Assembly: GCA_002401775.2 (NCBI GenBank) | Contig: NVUB02000093.1 | Coordinates: 1 to 64,000, forward strand | Length of the DNA stretch: 64,000 nt | Direction: 5' to 3' | Origin: Ectothiorhodospiraceae bacterium | Lineage (GTDB): Bacteria; Pseudomonadota; Gammaproteobacteria; SZUA-152 | In this document: positions 10,285-19,141 of the stretch, one piece after another | Position numbering within the stretch: the stretch's first letter is position 1 | How the letters are laid out: each line of letters opens with the position of its first letter | Program-made: the position numbers and the translations under genes | The notes under the pieces: model-generated | Told to the model about the DNA's origin: nothing | What the model saw: only the letters and a program-made list of their open reading frames with translations | Database searches by the model: none

Positions 10285-10320
10285 AAAGGAATATTTAAAG
10301 GAACATTTAAAGGAACATTC
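10285..10320. repeat. Three 12-bp tandem units AAAGGAACATTT
   Basis: Three adjacent, nearly identical 12-mers (AAAGGAATATTT, AAAGGAACATTT, AAAGGAACATTC). The rest of 10184-10416 shows no gene. Confidence 0.75.
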
Positions 10321-10416
10321 CACGTAGGGGTGGTTTTGGCCGTGACAGAGGTGAACGATAAAGCCGTAGTGGAAAACTATTCGCGCCCGAAACGGTTCCT
10401 ACAAATTTATTTAGTG

Positions 10417-10773
10417 TTATATATTCCAGTCTCGCGCTTGTAATTCATCACGCAAACGCTGCAAAGCCGGTTTCTCGGTACCGTCGTTATTACTCAAACC
10501 CAAGGCCCCTAAATACCCCCGAAACTCCATTTCGTTCGCGCTTCCTGATAACCCAAAATCTATCACCCATTGGTCTACGGTTGCCATATCGACATCGTAC
10601 TGCCAGGTCATGTCGATGAGCTGGGGTCGATCACTGTGCGTGTCCCAGGCTGAAAATACCGCGCTGATAAAACCGGCTTGCCGTGATTCACTGCTGTTAT
10701 TAACCGTGCTCGATGGATGACCACATTCCTGTAATATAATGGGTTTTTGCGACCGGTAAGGTAAAGATGTCAC
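10417..10773 (-). pseudogene. C-terminal remnant of a TIM-barrel glycosidase-like protein
   Basis: The 118 codons begin with KPIILQECGHPSS, the late beta-strand and catalytic-Glu region typical of clan A glycosidase-like proteins. A C-terminal segment follows (FRGYLGALGLSNNDGTEKPALQRL) that normally ends a protein of over 300 residues. The only start is a GTG at 10773 without a ribosome-binding site, and a TAA stop lies two codons upstream in frame. The N-terminal barrel is absent. This is a 5'-truncated relic; the assignment to glycosidases is by motif recognition only. Confidence 0.55.
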
Positions 10774-10854
10774 ATTTTAGCCAAAAACCCTTTATCCAGC
10801 TCGAATCGTCCATAATCGCTACTTTCTTCCATTGGCAGAAAACCGGGTAACTTT

Positions 10855-11793
10855 ATGCTTTTTATTCCATTCAAGGTTGATATCAACCTACGCAGCTTTC
10901 CCTTTCTGACCATACTCATCAGCATTGCCTGTATCGTCATTTACTTTCAGCAAGTTGCCAGTAACAAGGCACTTGAAAAATCACTGGTCAGCTTTTGCCA
11001 CGGGCAGAGTACAGATTCCACGTTTGCTTTAGTACTTGAGAAAATACAGGGCGAACGCAGCCTCAGTGCATGCGCGGAACTCATTTACACCATTTTCAGC
11101 AGTGCAGACGCTAAACAGGAAATCGCCGCCTTTACGGACAAGGCTGACAGAATTGATGCCTTTCCCGCCGATTATTCCCGCCGATACATCAACGAAAACC
11201 TTAGCGAAAAATATGCCGTTTTTGAAAAATTCAACCGTGTCCGCAACCTTACTGCCCTGCTTATGTACTCGCCCGATTCGTACAATGTGAAAAATATGAT
11301 CACGGCTGCATTTGCCCACGGCAGTTGGTCACATGTATTTGGAAACCTGTTTTTCTTTTTTGCTTTTGCCGCTGCGGTGGAGCTGGCTTTGGGCTTCTTT
11401 ACGTTTATCCTGGTTTTTCTCGCCCTTGCCATTGGCACTCATTTTGCCTATTCCTTCTCACTTTTTGGTGTTGCCGACGCCATACCCACACTGGGTTTGT
11501 CGGGTGTTGTTATGGGGATGATGGGCATGTTTGCTTATTTGATGCCCACGGTGAAGATCCGGTGTTTTTGGTGGTTTATCATTTTTGTGCGGATATTTCG
11601 TATACCGGCCTGGCTATTGGCCGGATGGTATATTGGCTGGGACATCTACAATCTCAACCATTCTGACAGCCAGTCCAATATCAATTTTGTGGCGCACATC
11701 AGTGGTGCGGGCATTGGTTTTTTTATGGGGTTAATTTTCTTTCGCAAGCGCAAGGCCGAAATCAAACGAGACATTGTCGCCCACCGGGTGTAA
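10855..11793 (+). CDS. Rhomboid-family intramembrane serine protease
   Basis: A 312-residue membrane protein with one N-terminal transmembrane helix, a soluble insertion of roughly 110 residues and then the rhomboid core. The core shows the HGSWSHVFGNLFFF segment (L1/TM2 His-Asn motif), the catalytic serine motif GLSG (in LGLSGVVMGMMG) and the catalytic His in HISGAGIGFFMG of the last core helix. It ends with a basic cytoplasmic tail (FRKRKAEIKRD). Rhomboids cleave transmembrane substrates within the bilayer. The large insertion between TM1 and TM2 is longer than in GlpG. Substrate unknown; no partner gene adjacent. Confidence 0.9.
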   Translation: MLFIPFKVDINLRSFPFLTILISIACIVIYFQQVASNKALEKSLVSFCHGQSTDSTFALVLEKIQGERSLSACAELIYTIFSSADAKQEIAAFTDKADRIDAFPADYSRRYINENLSEKYAVFEKFNRVRNLTALLMYSPDSYNVKNMITAAFAHGSWSHVFGNLFFFFAFAAAVELALGFFTFILVFLALAIGTHFAYSFSLFGVADAIPTLGLSGVVMGMMGMFAYLMPTVKIRCFWWFIIFVRIFRIPAWLLAGWYIGWDIYNLNHSDSQSNINFVAHISGAGIGFFMGLIFFRKRKAEIKRDIVAHRV

Positions 11794-11897
11794 AAAAATA
11801 TATAATCCAGCCGAATTGTGTCTTACTCTGGTGGCGTGGATAATAGCCGCCCCTTACTCCATAGCCTAATTACTAATAATCCACAGGATCCTTCACC

Positions 11898-13121
11898 GTG
11901 AGCACCGAAACACACCCTAAACTCCCACCACTGCGCCTTAAAAAAAATGAAGAACGACGACTGAAGGCCGGACATTTGTGGGTCTACAGTAATGAAATTG
12001 ATATTGAGCAAACGCCACTTAAGGACTTTGAACCCGGCGCCATGGTGAGCATCGAAGACACCCGTGGCCATGTTTTCGGTACGGGGTATGTGAACCCTCA
12101 CTCTCTTATCAGCGCCCGGCTTATCAGCCGTGATGCACGCTACGTGCTGGACCAGTCGCTCATCACTCACCGGCTTAATATTGCCCTCTCCCTGCGCGAA
12201 CAATGCTTTAGCCAGCCCTTTTACCGCCTGGTATTCGGCGAGGCTGATGGATTACCGGGCCTGGTGGTTGACCGTTATGGCGATGTGCTGGTCGCGCAAA
12301 TCACCACCGCGGGTATGGAGCGCCAAAAACAGGCCGTGATTGCGGCACTGGAAAAGGTCATTAAGCCCATCGGCAGTGCGTTAACGATTGTTCTGCGTAA
12401 CGATAGCCCGTCACGTAAAAGTGAAGAGCTGGACAGTTACGTCGAGGTGGTCAGCGGCACGCTGCCTAACACCGTTGTACTTGAAGAAAATGGCACCCAA
12501 TTTGAAATTGATGTCCTAAAAGGCCAAAAAACCGGCTGGTTTTATGACCACCGCATGAACCGGGCCCGTATGCAGCAGTACGTTGGTGGCAAGCGGGTGC
12601 TGGACGTCTTCAGTTATATTGGCGGCTGGGGCATACAAGCACTCACGGCGGGAGCCAGCGAAGTGATGTGTATTGACGCGTCAAAAAGTGCTATTGACCG
12701 TATTCACCACAATGCAGCCCTCAATAATTGTGATGACAAACTGGCGACCGTTGAAGGAGATGCTTTTGAAGCACTTAAGTCCCTGCGCTTGGAACGAGAA
12801 CGCTTTGACGTGGTAATCATCGACCCACCCGCCTTTATTAAGCGCAAAAAAGACTTTAAAGAAGGCATAATCGCCTACCGACGAATCAACCAAATGGCCA
12901 TGCAGGTACTCAATAAAGGCGGCTATCTGTTTAGCGCTTCTTGCTCTTACCACCTCAAACAAGAGCAATTGCAGGACACCATTTTAAAGGCCAGCCGCCA
13001 CGTGGATCGTAATGCTCAGATCATCGAACAGGGTCACCAGGGGCCAGACCACCCTGTACACCCGGCCATCCCGGAAACGAGCTACCTCAAATCCTTTACC
13101 GCACGGATTCTCATGAATTAA
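11898..13121 (+). CDS. rlmI: 23S rRNA (cytosine-1962-C5)-methyltransferase RlmI-like
   Basis: A 407-residue protein beginning at GTG 11898. An N-terminal PUA domain (RLKKNEERRLKAGHLWVYSNEID) is followed by the EEHEA-type linker (QFEIDVLKGQKTGWFYDHR) and a Rossmann methyltransferase. SAM-site motif I is VLDVFSYIGGWGIQAL, motif IV is DVVIIDPPAFIKRKKDF, and SASCSYHL holds the conserved motif VI Cys. Length and order match RlmI of E. coli (396 aa), which methylates C1962 of 23S rRNA. A paralogue with another rRNA cytosine target cannot be excluded. Confidence 0.88.
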   Translation: MSTETHPKLPPLRLKKNEERRLKAGHLWVYSNEIDIEQTPLKDFEPGAMVSIEDTRGHVFGTGYVNPHSLISARLISRDARYVLDQSLITHRLNIALSLREQCFSQPFYRLVFGEADGLPGLVVDRYGDVLVAQITTAGMERQKQAVIAALEKVIKPIGSALTIVLRNDSPSRKSEELDSYVEVVSGTLPNTVVLEENGTQFEIDVLKGQKTGWFYDHRMNRARMQQYVGGKRVLDVFSYIGGWGIQALTAGASEVMCIDASKSAIDRIHHNAALNNCDDKLATVEGDAFEALKSLRLERERFDVVIIDPPAFIKRKKDFKEGIIAYRRINQMAMQVLNKGGYLFSASCSYHLKQEQLQDTILKASRHVDRNAQIIEQGHQGPDHPVHPAIPETSYLKSFTARILMN

Positions 13122-13315
13122 TATGGCACTATGCATGAGCCCCTCCTATTGGCCGAAACTCATGTTTGAAACCTGTGCTTGAGACCATGTTTGAAAGCCA
13201 ACGTTGAAAACCTGAGTTGAAAACCAGGGATATCACTTTTGGCCAATGTGACTTTGTTCCCATCCGTGGGAAGATGTGCGCCATTTACACTAACTGTATC
13301 TAGCAAAGGTTTCCC

Positions 13316-13735
13316 ATGGACAATATCCTGGCTGTCACCCTTAACGGCATCGCCCAATTGGAATATGACCGAAACAAGGAGTTGCCGCCCCAGCAGGCGC
13401 TTTACTTGGATAAAATGGACAAGAAAATGGATGTCGGCATTTTTGTGGGCGATGGCACCATTTCTGAGCCTGACCTCAATCAACGCGCACAATTTGTCGC
13501 AGGCAATCTGGCCCACGCCATCCTGAGTGACAATGAGGCCATGTGCTCGGCACTTACCGCCTACCTGGCCATTCGCCTGCCGGATCTGAAACAAGTAAAA
13601 ATCGTCAAACACAGTTCAGAAAATGGCTCTGACTCAGACCCGAACTCAGACGCGCCTCTCGGCGACGCGGTTTCCATCGACCTGGTATTTGATGAGGCAT
13701 ATCAAAAACAGGTAGAAGTTAAATTTTTGCACTAA
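13316..13735 (+). CDS. Conserved hypothetical protein, 139 aa
   Basis: ATG 13316 follows an AAAGG ribosome-binding site. The protein is acidic and soluble with no signal peptide or membrane helix. Repeated Asp/Ser residues (SSENGSDSDPNSDAP) form a linker before a short C-terminal beta-strand region (VSIDLVFDEAYQKQVEVKFLH). No catalytic motif is recognised. Its position downstream of rlmI in the same direction, 194 bp away with tandem repeats between, gives no clear functional link. Confidence 0.7.
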   Translation: MDNILAVTLNGIAQLEYDRNKELPPQQALYLDKMDKKMDVGIFVGDGTISEPDLNQRAQFVAGNLAHAILSDNEAMCSALTAYLAIRLPDLKQVKIVKHSSENGSDSDPNSDAPLGDAVSIDLVFDEAYQKQVEVKFLH

Positions 13736-13810
13736 AATATTGACACTCGAACAACAAACTAACTTGGCGCGGTCGCGGAAACGTATTATCGTCTTGTTAG
13801 GCCTGACCTG

Positions 13811-13990
13811 AATGGCATGTAGTTAAGCGAAAAATGCCCCTATTCGTCATTCCGGCGCAGGCCGGAATCCACGGAAATGACGATCAAGGGTGGTTTCTGG
13901 ATCCCGCCCTTTATATATACCCTCTGGGGCACAAGCAACCAAAGGTCGCAAATGCCCAGAAGGTAAGGGTATTCGCCGGGATGACGGTAG
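13811..13990. repeat. Composite dispersed repeat (AATGGCATGTAG module plus CATTCCGGC palindromes)
   Basis: A module AATGGCATGTAGTTAAGC (13811-13828) precedes the palindrome CATTCCGGCGCAGGCCGGAA (13848-13867) and a second half ending CGCCGGGATGACGG (13976-13989). Related modules occur at 30592, 43765 and, for the palindrome only, 30350, 30650, 38370 and 47000. An ORF across it (13834-14205) is non-coding. Confidence 0.7.
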
Positions 13991-14040
13991 TCATCGGCTT
14001 ACCTGAGTACCATCCGGGCCTGACCCAGTGTACAGAAGCC

Positions 14041-14451
14041 TCAAACCGGGTACTGCCCCACGTGGCTGGAATTAATTTTGATCATCTGCCCTGCCGGTTC
14101 TGCGAGCATAAACGAGTCGTGGATATTGCCACGACTTATTTCGGAGGGCGACAAATTCATATCAGCAAAGGTTTTATGACTTTCGTTAATATCTTCCACC
14201 ATTAAGTCAAAACTTACCTCTCCGAGTGTTATCGTTTCTCTTTGCAGCAATACCAGGTGCGTTCCGCCACGCAACTCCAGCACAACCACCTCATCCCCGG
14301 CGAGAACAAGTCGCATCCCCAACGTCAGCATAAACTGCTTCGAAGCTTCTAGCTTATTCGTTTCCATTTCAATGTGGCCTACCCATATGGGCGGGCGCTG
14401 GTTATCAACGGGTTTATTGGTGGTATTATTGTCGTGTTCATTAATATTCAT
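14041..14451 (-). CDS. VOC-superfamily (glyoxalase/bleomycin-resistance-like) protein
   Basis: A 136-residue protein carrying one VOC beta-alpha-beta-beta-beta module pair: IWVGHIEMETNKLEASKQFMLTLGMRLV opens the first motif and FMLAEPAGQMIKI closes the second. Candidate metal ligands are the His of VGHIEME, the His of GGTHLVLL and the Glu of LAEPAG. The Asn/Thr-rich N-terminus (NEHDNNTTNKP) is probably unstructured. VOC proteins span isomerases, dioxygenases and resistance proteins, so no reaction is assigned. Confidence 0.75.
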   Translation of the reverse strand: MNINEHDNNTTNKPVDNQRPPIWVGHIEMETNKLEASKQFMLTLGMRLVLAGDEVVVLELRGGTHLVLLQRETITLGEVSFDLMVEDINESHKTFADMNLSPSEISRGNIHDSFMLAEPAGQMIKINSSHVGQYPV

Positions 14452-14527
14452 AACAATCTCTTTTTTGTTTCCACTGATGCAGCGTTAACTTTCGTACATT
14501 TGGTACAGCCCGATTACATTTATTAGG

Positions 14528-14668
14528 TTACCCCTCAACCCATTCAGGATTTTCCCCTGCCTTCAGTAATAAATACCCGTCGAAGCGAGCCGTAAGAATA
14601 ACCAATTTGTCAGTATTTTGGAAAAGCGCACCATCCTCAAAGGCAAACGAAGCAATAAACAGACTCAT
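14528..14668 (-). CDS. Possible 46-aa small protein
   Basis: An open frame from ATG 14668 to TAA 14528 gives a protein-like composition (MSLFIASFAFEDGALF..., ending FDGYLLLKAGENPEWVEG). No strong ribosome-binding site is visible. It may be a remnant of a larger gene or chance. The rest of 14452-14805 shows no gene. Confidence 0.2.
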   Translation of the reverse strand: MSLFIASFAFEDGALFQNTDKLVILTARFDGYLLLKAGENPEWVEG

Positions 14669-14805
14669 GGTAAACCCAAGCCTCAGCAACACTGACGCGC
14701 CTAAAATAACTAATAACCGTTACCTACCACCAATGCGGTAGCATTGCGGGAAGGGACTTTGTGGGAGACTTATTGACTGAACCCGAAACCGGCAGCCATC
14801 TTACC

Positions 14806-15699
14806 CTAAGCCCGGTGTTTTTTAACGAACGCCCCCAGTAGTTCAAACGCCGTAGCTTGTGAACTGCCACGTCGCCACACTAAACCAATTTCTCGAAAAC
14901 TCTGGTCATCCAGGGGCCAGGTTTTAATGTGGGTACTTTTTAGCAAAGGAGAACCTTCTGCCATCTCAGGCAAGAAAGTAATACCTAAATCGGCGTCTAC
15001 CATTTCTACCAGGGTCAGTGGACTGCTCGCTGAAAACCGGCTGAGCTGCTCGGGCTTCCGCAACTTGCAAGCGCTTATGGCGTGATCGCGCAAACAATGG
15101 CCATCCGCCAGCAACAATACACTTTCTGGCGCCAACAGATCCGGCTGGTAGTTTTCAGGGTCCAGTAATTGACTACCTTCGCGCGCGGCAAGGCGGAACG
15201 GATCATTAAACAAAGACAGCTGTACGGTTTGCGCCAGCTCATAGGGCAGGGCAATCAGTAACACATCCAGCTCACCCGCCATCAGCTTGTCATAAAGACG
15301 CTGCGTCAGGTCTTCGTGCAAATACAATTGCAATTTCGGATATTGCTTGCGCAGCGGCGGTAAAAGACGCGGCAGTAAAAAAGGCGCGATGGTCGGGATA
15401 ACGCCCAGCCGCAGCTTGCCGGACAAGGGCTCTTTTCCCTCGCCAGCCAACTCCACCAGTTCTTCCACCTCCCGTAAACACCGGCGCGCCTTACTCGCCA
15501 CTTCCATACCCAATGCCGTAATGGTCACATTTTTATTGGTACGGTCCACCAGCCCCGCGCCCAAGAGTGACTCCAGGTCACGAACCGCTACACTAAAGGC
15601 AGACTGAGAGATAAAACAGGCAGCCGCAGCACGGCCAAAATGCTGGTGCTCGCTCAGCGCCACAAAATAACGTAATTGTTTGAGCGTAGGAAGATTCAT
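14806..15699 (-). CDS. oxyR: OxyR, peroxide-sensing LysR-type regulator
   Basis: A 297-residue LysR-type protein with an N-terminal winged helix-turn-helix (LKQLRYFVALSEHQHFGRAA) and a periplasmic-binding-protein-like sensor domain. The diagnostic feature is the Cys202/Cys211 pair in DGHCLRDHAISACKL, spaced by nine as in E. coli OxyR C199/C208, which form the disulfide that activates the protein upon H2O2. It is divergent from the peroxiredoxin-glutaredoxin gene, with a palindromic operator between them. It should both activate that gene and repress itself. Confidence 0.95.
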   Translation of the reverse strand: MNLPTLKQLRYFVALSEHQHFGRAAAACFISQSAFSVAVRDLESLLGAGLVDRTNKNVTITALGMEVASKARRCLREVEELVELAGEGKEPLSGKLRLGVIPTIAPFLLPRLLPPLRKQYPKLQLYLHEDLTQRLYDKLMAGELDVLLIALPYELAQTVQLSLFNDPFRLAAREGSQLLDPENYQPDLLAPESVLLLADGHCLRDHAISACKLRKPEQLSRFSASSPLTLVEMVDADLGITFLPEMAEGSPLLKSTHIKTWPLDDQSFREIGLVWRRGSSQATAFELLGAFVKKHRA

Positions 15700-15720
15700 A
15701 GACTCTGAGTATAGATCGTA

Positions 15721-15754
15721 AAAACAGATTGTAACAATCTAAATAATCTGTTTT
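15721..15754. promoter_or_regulatory. Nested palindromic operator between oxyR and prx-grx
   Basis: Outer perfect arms AAAACAGATT (15721-15730) and AATCTGTTTT (15745-15754). An inner perfect palindrome AGATTGT-A-ACAATCT (15726-15740) has the T-N11-A spacing of LysR-type boxes. It lies 22 bp from the oxyR start and about 80 bp from the prx-grx start. ATAG tetramers (15698, 15711) flank it on the oxyR side, as in OxyR half-sites. Confidence 0.7.
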
Positions 15755-15834
15755 ACAGAAATATCCAGCCGCACTACTATCACTTTCGAGCAATACGACA
15801 TATCACCTTTCACAAAAGCAGCAGAGGAAACATC

Positions 15835-16593
15835 ATGAGCAATTCCGACAACACACTTGAAAACCGAGAAGGCCAGTCCATACCCGAAGTCACCTTCCAC
15901 ACCCGCCGTGACCACGACTGGGTGGATATCAGCAGTAAAGAGATGTTCGCTGGCAAAACCGTCATCGTGTTCTCGCTGCCCGGCGCCTTCACACCTACCT
16001 GCTCTTCGTCCCATGTGCCACGCTTCAATCAACTGGCACCGGTATTCAAAGAACACGGCGTAGACCAAATCATCTGTATGTCCGTCAACGATGCTTTTGT
16101 GATGAACGAATGGGCCGCCAATCAAAATGCCGACAACATCACCTTCATCCCCGATGGTAATGGCGAATTCACTGATGGCATGGGGCTCCTGGTAGACAAA
16201 GACGATATCGGATTCGGCAAACGCTCCTGGCGCTATTCCATGCTGGTAAAAGACGGCGTCATCATCAAACAGTTCATAGAACCCAACGTAGCCGGAGACC
16301 CCTATGGCGTGTCCGATGCCGACACCATGCTTCACCACATCGCCCCGGATGCAAAGCGACCCTTGGATGTCAGCATTTTCACCCGGCCCGGCTGCGAATA
16401 CTGTGCCCGTGCCAAAGCACTACTGAAAGCACGCGGCATCGCCTACGAAGAATTGGTATTAAATCGAGACTACACCGACCGCACCCTGCGCGCCGTCGCC
16501 GGACTCGACAGCGTACCGCAGGTATTCATCAACGGTGATTACGTCGGTGGTGCCGAATCATTAGAAGAATGGTTCGCGGACGAGGGAGCGTAA
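15835..16593 (+). CDS. Hybrid peroxiredoxin-5/glutaredoxin fusion
   Basis: A 252-residue fusion. The N-terminal Prx5 domain carries [12 protein letters not shown] with peroxidatic Cys56. The C-terminal glutaredoxin starts near residue 178 and has a C187-E-Y-C190 dithiol site plus the SVPQVFI cis-Pro and GGAESLEE glutathione-binding segments. This is the architecture of the Haemophilus/Chromatium hybrid Prx, which reduces peroxides at the expense of glutathione within one chain. Glutathione supply is supported by gshA in the same window. ATG 15835 is preceded by a GAGGAA ribosome-binding site. Divergent oxyR and the palindrome upstream imply peroxide induction. Confidence 0.95.
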   Translation: MSNSDNTLENREGQSIPEVTFHTRRDHDWVDISSKEMFAGKTVIVFSLPGAFTPTCSSSHVPRFNQLAPVFKEHGVDQIICMSVNDAFVMNEWAANQNADNITFIPDGNGEFTDGMGLLVDKDDIGFGKRSWRYSMLVKDGVIIKQFIEPNVAGDPYGVSDADTMLHHIAPDAKRPLDVSIFTRPGCEYCARAKALLKARGIAYEELVLNRDYTDRTLRAVAGLDSVPQVFINGDYVGGAESLEEWFADEGA

Positions 16594-16661
16594 AGGCGCA
16601 TAATAGTTATGTGACAGGCTCTCAAAACAAGCTCAAAGACCGACCCCCGTAGATAGCAAGA

Positions 16662-16718
16662 AGCGGCTTCAGCCACGATCAGTGACGACCCAAAGTCATT
16701 ATCGCGGCTGAAGCCGCT
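16662..16718. repeat. Inverted repeat AGCGGCTTCAGCC
   Basis: Perfect 13-bp arms (16662-16674 and 16706-16718) separated by 31 bp, downstream of prx-grx. Could be a BIME-like element or a transcript-end stem. No T-run. Confidence 0.65.
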
Positions 16719-16869
16719 CCACATTTGTAATGGGTTTCTATAGTGCCTATTCAACAACACCTAAACGTCACCGTTCGGGAAAGAAGAAACGCTTCCACAT
16801 TTTAATTCTCCAGCCACATGCGTTAACCCTAACGTTGCATAAAACAACACACTTTGAACGTGCCTCTAC

Positions 16870-17051
16870 TTTTTAAGGGGTCAGTACTTTTTAAGGGGTC
16901 AGAGCCCTTAAAGTCGATAACCATTAAAGCCGCATAATAAGGACAACATCAATGAAACTCCGCAATGTAGTGATTTTCTTTCACGTCCATCACTATAAGT
17001 GATCCCCTTAAAAGGGCTCTGACCCCTTAAAAATTCTGACCCCTTAAAAAT
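16870..17051. repeat. Left copy of the AAGGGGTCAGAGCCCTT repeat unit
   Basis: Tandem AAGGGGTCAG motifs (16874-16905) pair with AAGGGCTCTGACCCCTT at 17012-17028. Between them lies a diverged sequence containing ATCAATG and CAATGTAGTG. The same arrangement recurs at 17334-17505, so the IS4 remnant is bracketed by direct copies. Confidence 0.65.
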
Positions 17052-17333
17052 TTAAGAAGGCAGTCGTTTTGAGCGCATTGCCGCAAAGGCCTGGAGTTTT
17101 CGAACAACCTCCTGACACCCTCCATCGGCATCCAGTACTTGAGAGAAAAAATCCCAGAATGTATTTTCTTTACTGAAGATTCTCTGGCGACTTAACACAC
17201 CAGAAGATGCTGGTTTAAGATGGATTTTTGGTATAAATTTACCAAAGCATTCGCCAAGCTGGCTTAGAGATTTCTGTTTCAGCAGCGCAGCTTTACTCGC
17301 CAACATTTGTTGGGCTGAACAAGTATTAAGCAT
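17052..17333 (-). pseudogene. IS4-family transposase N-terminal remnant
   Basis: The 93 codons contain RQRIFSKENTFWDFFSQVL and CQEVVRKLQAFAA, the N-terminal segment typical of IS4-family transposases. The frame stops before any of the DDE catalytic residues. Full-length relatives are over 400 residues, so this is a 3'-truncated relic. Both ends are embedded in GGGTCAG-type repeats. Confidence 0.6.
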
Positions 17334-17505
17334 TAAGGGGTCAGATCCCTTAAAGCATTAAGGGGTCAAATCCCTTAAAATATAACAATAAGGACGCCAT
17401 CAATGCCCCCCGACAATGTAGTGGTTTTATTTCGCAATTATCACCATAAGAGATTCGCCTAAAAGGGCTCTGACCCCTTTAAAGCCCTGACCCCTTTAAA
17501 GCTGC
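17334..17505. repeat. Right copy of the AAGGGGTCAGAGCCCTT repeat unit
   Basis: Repeated TTAAGGGGTCA motifs at 17334-17377 and AAAAGGGCTCTGACCCCTTT at 17460-17479 with a shorter second copy. The interior again carries ATCAATG and CAATGTAGTG, matching the left copy with substitutions. Confidence 0.65.
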
Positions 17506-17662
17506 CTAAAAACTTGAACGTTCTTGTGTCACGCAATGAAAGTGCGGAGGCTCATAAGTTGATCATTAAATAATAATCTAAAGATTGGGGCAGCTCTGGC
17601 TTGCCCCCAATTAACTCAAATGAAAGTCCCATATAGAACAGAATTCATTTCTGTTTCAGCTA

Positions 17663-19033
17663 TTATTTACTCACTTTCCACAACCAAATATACCCGCCTA
17701 TACCGGCTATTAGAGAAGCGACTAACACTCCGGTTTTTGACATCAGGAGATACTCTGGCTGGTTTGCAAAGCCTAAATCAGCGATGAATATCGACATTGT
17801 GAAACCGATTCCTGCCAGTAATGCTACGCCAGCGATTTGGCTAAAGCGTGTTTTATCGGGGAGCTGGCCTATGCCCATTTTAAGTGCCAGCCAGCAAAAT
17901 CCGGCTATACCGATAAATTTACCCAACACCAGCCCCAGTATCACCCCCAATGTCACCGGGTGGCTTAATGTATTGCCGATATCACCCATATCAATTGGAA
18001 TGCCGGCGTTAATAAAGGCGAAAATAGGAATCACGAGGAAAGCGACGGGTAAATGCAAACCATGCTCTAATCGCTGCAATGGTGTTTCGACTTTATGCAC
18101 ACCATTTTCCAATGCCTGTACTACGGCTCTCAAGTTATCATTGGTCATAATGCTTTTTCCGGGTTCATGGCTCGCATCGAATTTAGCCATTAACTCTTTA
18201 ACATGCTCACTAAAACGTGCGGGGTCATATTTGGGTCGCGCAGGAATAGTTAACGCTGTTAACACGCCTGCCAGCGTTGCATGCACACCGGACTTGAGCA
18301 GAGCAAACCACAACAATCCACCCAATATAAAAAAGGGTAATGGTTGACGAATACCGGCAAGGTTAATTGCCACCAACAAACCGACGATAGCCATCGCTAC
18401 GAAGAATGCTTCCCACACAATTTGATCGGTATAAAAAATGGCAATAACAACCACGGCGCCCAAATCATCAACAATGGCGAGGGCGACCAAAAAGGTAATC
18501 AGGGCTTTTGGTACACGGCCCGCTAATAATACCAGTGCGCCAATGGCGAAGGCGATATCGGTCGCCATGGGAATGCCCCAGCCTTTAGCCGCCTCACCGT
18601 CTGAGTTTATGGCAAAGTAAATCAGCGCAGGTACGATCATACCACCCACGGCTGCAACAATCGGTAACGCTGCCTGTCGTGGTACTGCAAGCTCTCCGAC
18701 CAGTATTTCTCGTTTAAGCTCAAGCCCAACTAGGAAGAAAAACAAGGCCATCAATCCGTCATTTACCCAGTGATGTAATGTTTTCTCAAGCAGCCAGCCA
18801 CCAATATTAATCCCTATTGGTGTATGCACCCAATGCTGATACATCTCAGCCAATGCACTATTGGCCAAGACCAGGGCTAATATTGCTGTCCCCATCAACA
18901 ACAGACCACTCGTTGTCTGTTGATGAATGAATTCCTCGAAGGGAGTCAGTATTTTGTTAAAAGAATTTTCCCAGGGAGCATTAATAATGCCTTTTTCCTT
19001 GGGTTTTCCCGTCGTTTTATTGGTTTCGTTCAC
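17663..19033 (-). CDS. nhaA: Na+/H+ antiporter NhaA
   Basis: A 456-residue inner-membrane protein with about twelve hydrophobic segments. The ion-binding aspartate pair is in VALAIVDDLGAVVVIAIFY, and the pH-sensor/entry region is GWGIPMATDIAFAIGAL. The family exchanges two H+ for one Na+ and controls intracellular pH and sodium. It is about 70 residues longer than E. coli NhaA, with an extended cytoplasmic N-terminus and a charged loop (RPKYDPARFSEHVKELMAKFD). It lies 108 bp downstream of nhaR on the same strand, the reverse of the E. coli order, so the regulator is first in a possible operon. Confidence 0.95.
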   Translation of the reverse strand: MNETNKTTGKPKEKGIINAPWENSFNKILTPFEEFIHQQTTSGLLLMGTAILALVLANSALAEMYQHWVHTPIGINIGGWLLEKTLHHWVNDGLMALFFFLVGLELKREILVGELAVPRQAALPIVAAVGGMIVPALIYFAINSDGEAAKGWGIPMATDIAFAIGALVLLAGRVPKALITFLVALAIVDDLGAVVVIAIFYTDQIVWEAFFVAMAIVGLLVAINLAGIRQPLPFFILGGLLWFALLKSGVHATLAGVLTALTIPARPKYDPARFSEHVKELMAKFDASHEPGKSIMTNDNLRAVVQALENGVHKVETPLQRLEHGLHLPVAFLVIPIFAFINAGIPIDMGDIGNTLSHPVTLGVILGLVLGKFIGIAGFCWLALKMGIGQLPDKTRFSQIAGVALLAGIGFTMSIFIADLGFANQPEYLLMSKTGVLVASLIAGIGGYIWLWKVSK

Positions 19034-19141
19034 ATTAATTTCCTGAATGGTTTTCTTACGTCTTTCATTACGTTGTTGATATAAAATATTGACGTAAACT
19101 GTTCTGTTAACTTGCTTTATTAAATTGTTTTATTAAATTGG

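Noticed and set aside
13834-14205. 123-codon ORF across the spacer and the VOC gene
   Set aside because: Starts inside a dispersed palindrome and runs antisense through the VOC coding region.
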